Shown: positions 13,266 through 15,575 of the stretch, in pieces
Position numbering within the stretch: position 1 is the first letter of the stretch
Layout of the letters: the number at the start of each line of letters is the position of its first letter
Translations under genes and position numbers: made by a program
Source: JAJXSS01 sp964547135
Lineage (GTDB): Bacteria > Planctomycetota > Phycisphaerae > Phycisphaerales > Phycisphaeraceae
DNA: 15,575 nucleotides
Direction of reading: 5' to 3'
Assembly: GCA_964547135.1 (NCBI GenBank)
Contig: CAZJMK010000073.1
Location: forward strand, 1-15,575
The notes under the pieces: generated by a model
The model's database searches: none
Told to the model about the DNA's origin: nothing
What the model saw: only the letters and a program-made list of their open reading frames with translations

Positions 13266-14540
13266 ATGCAGCAAGGAAGTCTGCTACTGATCGGTTCCAA
13301 CGAACAGGCACTGGCGTCGCCTCTGGTTGAAGCGGTGCTCGCGGATTGGCCCGAAGAAGAGCGTCCCCGGCGCATGGGCAAAACCTTCGCCCAGGTATTG
13401 GCGGACCCCAAATCACTGACCCGGGTCGAAGTCGCCTGGATACTTTGTCACGAAGAAGCACCGCGCGGGTTGTTCGAAGTGATTGGTCATTTGCAGGAAA
13501 AACGTCTTCCCGTGATGCTCACCAAGCCGGGCGAGACATCGCCGCTGGGTGAAAACATTCAGCAGGATGTGATTGTACTTCCGCCTGAGGCTGCCCCGGC
13601 TGCCGCGTCAGCCGTGCTGCGAACGCTTTGGGGCCAGTCGGAAACGATTCGTGAACTGGTGACGGAAGTGAACATTCTGCGGGCCGAGCACGCCAGCATG
13701 GCCGGTCAGATCGACCGCATGGACGAAGAACTGCGCCTTGCCGCCCGTCTGCAACGTGAATTTTTACCGGTCAAAATGCCCAAGGTCGAAGGCCTTGAAA
13801 TCAGCTTTTTATATCGTCCCGCCACGTACGTCAGCGGTGATATTTTCGATGTCGTTCGCCTTGATGAAGACCATGTGGGCCTGTTCATCGCCGATGCCGT
13901 GGGCCATGGTGTGCCCGCAGCCCTCATTACCGTACACATCAAGCAATCGCTCAAGGTGAAGGAAATTGGTCGCCACCTGCCCAAAAATTACCGTTTGATT
14001 TCGCCCTCGGAAATATTGGCGGTGCTCAATCGTGAAATGATCAACCTGCAGGCCGGCAGCGTGCGCACCGCCACCGCGCTTTATGGCATGTTCAACTTCC
14101 GTACCCGTGAGTTCACCTACTCACGAGCCGGTCACCCCTTGCCCCTGCTGCTTCACGCCGACGGCACAAGCGAACTGCTCGAAAGCGAAGGCCCCCTGCT
14201 GGGCGTGTTCCCCGATGAACCCTTCGAACAGCGCGTGGTGAAATTCGCCCCCGGCGACCGGCTGCTCTTTTACAGCGACGGGTTTGAAACCGCCTTTCAA
14301 ATCACTTCGGGCAAGGCCCGCACCAGTGCCGAGGGTTTGGCCAACAACCAGTACCTGGCGGAATTGATGGGCCTTGCTTCAGGGAAATTGGAAGATGCGG
14401 TCAACCAGTTTGCCTTGAAACTCGATCAGCAGATCGGTTCGCTCAATCAGGTGGACGATCTGACCATGGTCTGCCTGGGCGTCAACCCTGACACGGCGGG
14501 TCACATCGAACCCAACCCTGCTCTGCGCGCCGCCGGGTGA
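13266..14540 (+). CDS. RsbU/SpoIIE-type PP2C serine phosphatase with degenerate receiver-like N-terminus
   Basis: A 424-residue soluble regulator expected to dephosphorylate a serine on an anti-anti-sigma (STAS) partner. The C-terminal PPM domain (about 160-405) has the family motifs: LQREFLP, VSGDIFDV with Asp192 and Asp195, IADAVGHGVPAAL with Asp210, SRAGHPLPLL (286-295), LLFYSDGFETA with Asp338, and DDLTMV with Asp397/398; these Asp residues coordinate Mn/Mg. A charged helix (about 125-165), likely a coiled coil, joins it to an N-terminal domain (1-115). That domain looks like a response-regulator fold: a SLLLIG first strand and a KPG (87-89) near the usual switch lysine, but no phosphoacceptor Asp in AWILCHEEAP. 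AAGGTG six bases before the ATG supports the start. No sigma, anti-sigma or STAS gene is nearby. Confidence 0.92.
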   Translation: MQQGSLLLIGSNEQALASPLVEAVLADWPEEERPRRMGKTFAQVLADPKSLTRVEVAWILCHEEAPRGLFEVIGHLQEKRLPVMLTKPGETSPLGENIQQDVIVLPPEAAPAAASAVLRTLWGQSETIRELVTEVNILRAEHASMAGQIDRMDEELRLAARLQREFLPVKMPKVEGLEISFLYRPATYVSGDIFDVVRLDEDHVGLFIADAVGHGVPAALITVHIKQSLKVKEIGRHLPKNYRLISPSEILAVLNREMINLQAGSVRTATALYGMFNFRTREFTYSRAGHPLPLLLHADGTSELLESEGPLLGVFPDEPFEQRVVKFAPGDRLLFYSDGFETAFQITSGKARTSAEGLANNQYLAELMGLASGKLEDAVNQFALKLDQQIGSLNQVDDLTMVCLGVNPDTAGHIEPNPALRAAG

Positions 14541-14549
14541 AACAAAGAC

Positions 14550-14580
14550 ATTTCGAATTGCGGATTTCGAATTTCGAAAT
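14550..14580. repeat. TTTCGAATTTCGAAAT-type repeat, copy 3
   Basis: ATTTCGAATTGCGGATTT followed by CGAATTTCGAAAT, ten bases after the phosphatase stop. Same wording as 41-62 and 10642-10704. Confidence 0.45.
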
Positions 14581-14591
14581 AAACGCACACC

Positions 14592-14749
14592 GGTTAGCGC
14601 CGCGATTGAACGCGTTTGATCTGAAAGGTTGATCAGTTGGTCGGTGAGTCGGTTAATCGGCCAGAGCAAAGACCATTCAATCCGAGTAACCGATTCACTG
14701 ACTCACCGATTAACTACGCCAACAGACGCGATCAATCGAGGCGCTAACC
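14592..14749. repeat. two-layer palindromic composite element
   Basis: Outer arms 14592-14615 and 14726-14749 are inverted copies matching at 22 of 24 positions; both also match 4254-4277. Inner arms 14636-14660 and 14690-14714 belong to the GGTTAATC octamer family and match as inverted copies at 21 of 25, with three of the four mismatches able to pair as G-U. The inner loop is 29 bases. The whole could form a large cruciform or RNA hairpin. Confidence 0.7.
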
Positions 14750-14766
14750 ATCGAATACGGTTCCGT

Positions 14767-14850
14767 CACTTGACCACTTGGCCACTTGGCCACTTGGCCA
14801 CTGGGCCACTCGACCACTTCTTTCCGCACTCGACCACTTGACCACTTCTA
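14767..14850 (-). repeat. ten CACTTGGC/CACTTGAC octamers downstream of ribE
   Basis: Seven units run in register from 14767 to 14822 (CACTTGAC, three CACTTGGC, CACTGGGC, CACTCGAC, CACTTCTT), then four extra bases, then three more units to 14850. On the riboflavin synthase strand the array reads AAGTGGTC and begins about five bases after the stop. Confidence 0.8.
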
Positions 14851-14855
14851 TTTCT

Positions 14856-15518
14856 TCAATACCCCGCGCGGTGCAACATATCCAGCGTCAACTTGCCCGC
14901 ACTTTCACCGCCAGCCCCCTGCTGCTGTCGTCGCAACCAATGTACGATCGTTTTGGCGATGATGTCGCTTTCCAGGTTCACCGGGTCACCCACCTGTAAA
15001 TCCGCGAGCGTCGTGAGGTTCAACGTCGTGGGTATCAATGCCACGTCGAAATCATCATTGCCCACGCGGGCCAGGGTGAGGGACACGCCATCGATCGCCA
15101 CCGAACCCTGCGGTGTGATGTAATCCATCAGTTCCGTCGGCGGCATCACCGTCAAGCGCCATTCACTGGCATCGTTTTGCACACGACGCACCGTGCCCAC
15201 ACCATCGACGTGGCCCTGCACAAAGTGGCCGCCCAACTGCGACGTCGGCGTGAGGCACGATTCGAGGTTGACCATCGACCCGACCCGCAGCCGACCGAGC
15301 TTGGTCAGTCGCATGGTCTGAGCGATGACATCGAACACCAGTTCACGTTGCGTGAAATCAACCAGTGTCAGACATGTACCGCTGACGCAGACCGAGTCGC
15401 CATGCGCCAGTTGCACCGCCGGCTGCCAACCCTGCCGGTCGATGCGCAATTGCATGTTGCCGCCCGTCGGCTGCATGACCGTGATGCGACCCTTGGCTTG
15501 TATCAGTCCGGTGAACAT
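14856..15518 (-). CDS. ribE: riboflavin synthase, alpha subunit
   Basis: Catalyses dismutation of two 6,7-dimethyl-8-ribityllumazine molecules to riboflavin; a cytoplasmic homotrimer. The 220 residues form two homologous lumazine-binding barrels. Barrel 1 has MFTGLI (1-6), VSGTCLTLV (45-53), VNLESCL and GGHFVQGHVDG (96-106). Barrel 2 has GSVAIDGVSLTL (138-149), LIPTTLNLTTL and VNLESDIIAKT. The repeated VNLE is the domain signature. All other rib genes lie outside the window. No Shine-Dalgarno is visible; the ATG follows ACCG and an 8-bp tandem array begins about five bases upstream. The same ATTAACC-then-ACCGATG layout occurs at dusB. I see no FMN riboswitch within the 57 upstream bases available. 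Confidence 0.96.
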   Translation of the reverse strand: MFTGLIQAKGRITVMQPTGGNMQLRIDRQGWQPAVQLAHGDSVCVSGTCLTLVDFTQRELVFDVIAQTMRLTKLGRLRVGSMVNLESCLTPTSQLGGHFVQGHVDGVGTVRRVQNDASEWRLTVMPPTELMDYITPQGSVAIDGVSLTLARVGNDDFDVALIPTTLNLTTLADLQVGDPVNLESDIIAKTIVHWLRRQQQGAGGESAGKLTLDMLHRAGY

Positions 15519-15522
15519 CGGT

Positions 15523-15575
15523 TGGTTAATTGGTTAATTGGTTAATTGGTTAATTGGTTAATTGGTTAATTGGTT
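15523..15575. repeat. perfect tandem 8-bp array TGGTTAAT, open at window edge
   Basis: Six perfect TGGTTAAT units plus TGGTT run to the last base, so the true length is unknown. It lies in the ribE leader, starting five bases before the ATG (on the ribE strand, ATTAACCA repeats). It resembles the degenerate CGGTTAAT octamers at 5345-5462 and 14636-14714 but is uniform, which suggests recent expansion. Confidence 0.9.

Larger units (their letters stand above)
14541..14855. other. 315-bp gene-less gap made of repeats
   Basis: No credible gene lies between the convergent phosphatase and riboflavin synthase genes. The gap holds TTCGAA-type sequence (14550-14580), a two-layer palindrome (14592-14749) and a ten-unit octamer array (14767-14850). 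Confidence 0.65.

Noticed and set aside
15519..15575. FMN riboswitch upstream of ribE
   Set aside because: Only an 8-bp tandem array is visible in the available 57 bases; none of the conserved RFN-element stems appear.

Overview
The window reads like a chromosomal segment of a moderately GC-rich Gram-negative bacterium. The closest fit is a planctomycete of the Phycisphaerae type. This rests on single unlinked housekeeping genes instead of operons, several small lipoproteins, a CxxC/CxxC zinc-ribbon membrane protein of a style common in Planctomycetota, and gaps packed with short palindromic and 8-bp repeats. The assignment is an inference from style; no rRNA or other taxonomic marker is present.

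Layout: 1-210 is repeat-filled. 211-1154 (minus) holds a FucU-type sugar mutarotase and a small lipoprotein. 1326-4185 (plus) holds a PQQ-like beta-propeller lipoprotein and purH. 4272-9713 (minus) holds dusB, a zinc-ribbon membrane protein, an isolated nuoH and a class V aminotransferase. 9991-10422 (plus) is a small lipoprotein. 10728-11354 (minus) is purN. 11415-14540 (plus) holds gluQ, a DUF192 lipoprotein and an RsbU/SpoIIE-type phosphatase. 14856-15518 (minus) is riboflavin synthase. I see no tRNA, rRNA, CRISPR array, intact insertion sequence or phage gene.

The genes are mostly core metabolism and do not form one system. PurN and PurH catalyse the two 10-formyl-THF-dependent steps of purine synthesis. 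DusB and GluQ-RS are both tRNA-modification enzymes. RibE makes riboflavin, and NuoH is one membrane subunit of complex I. Four or five products are predicted to be exported lipoproteins.

The unusual content lies between the genes. (1) Five copies of a 34-47 bp element share an outer stem with compensatory base changes, two CGAG boxes that can face each other as tandem G-A pairs, and a variable tip. Four of them form two tail-to-tail inverted pairs, as REP/BIME elements do. (2) Several arrays have unrelated sequences but all keep an 8-bp period; some are arranged as large inverted repeats. (3) A 24-bp element occurs three times. (4) Repeats run into the 3' ends of genes and supply the stop codons of dusB, purN and the zinc-ribbon gene.
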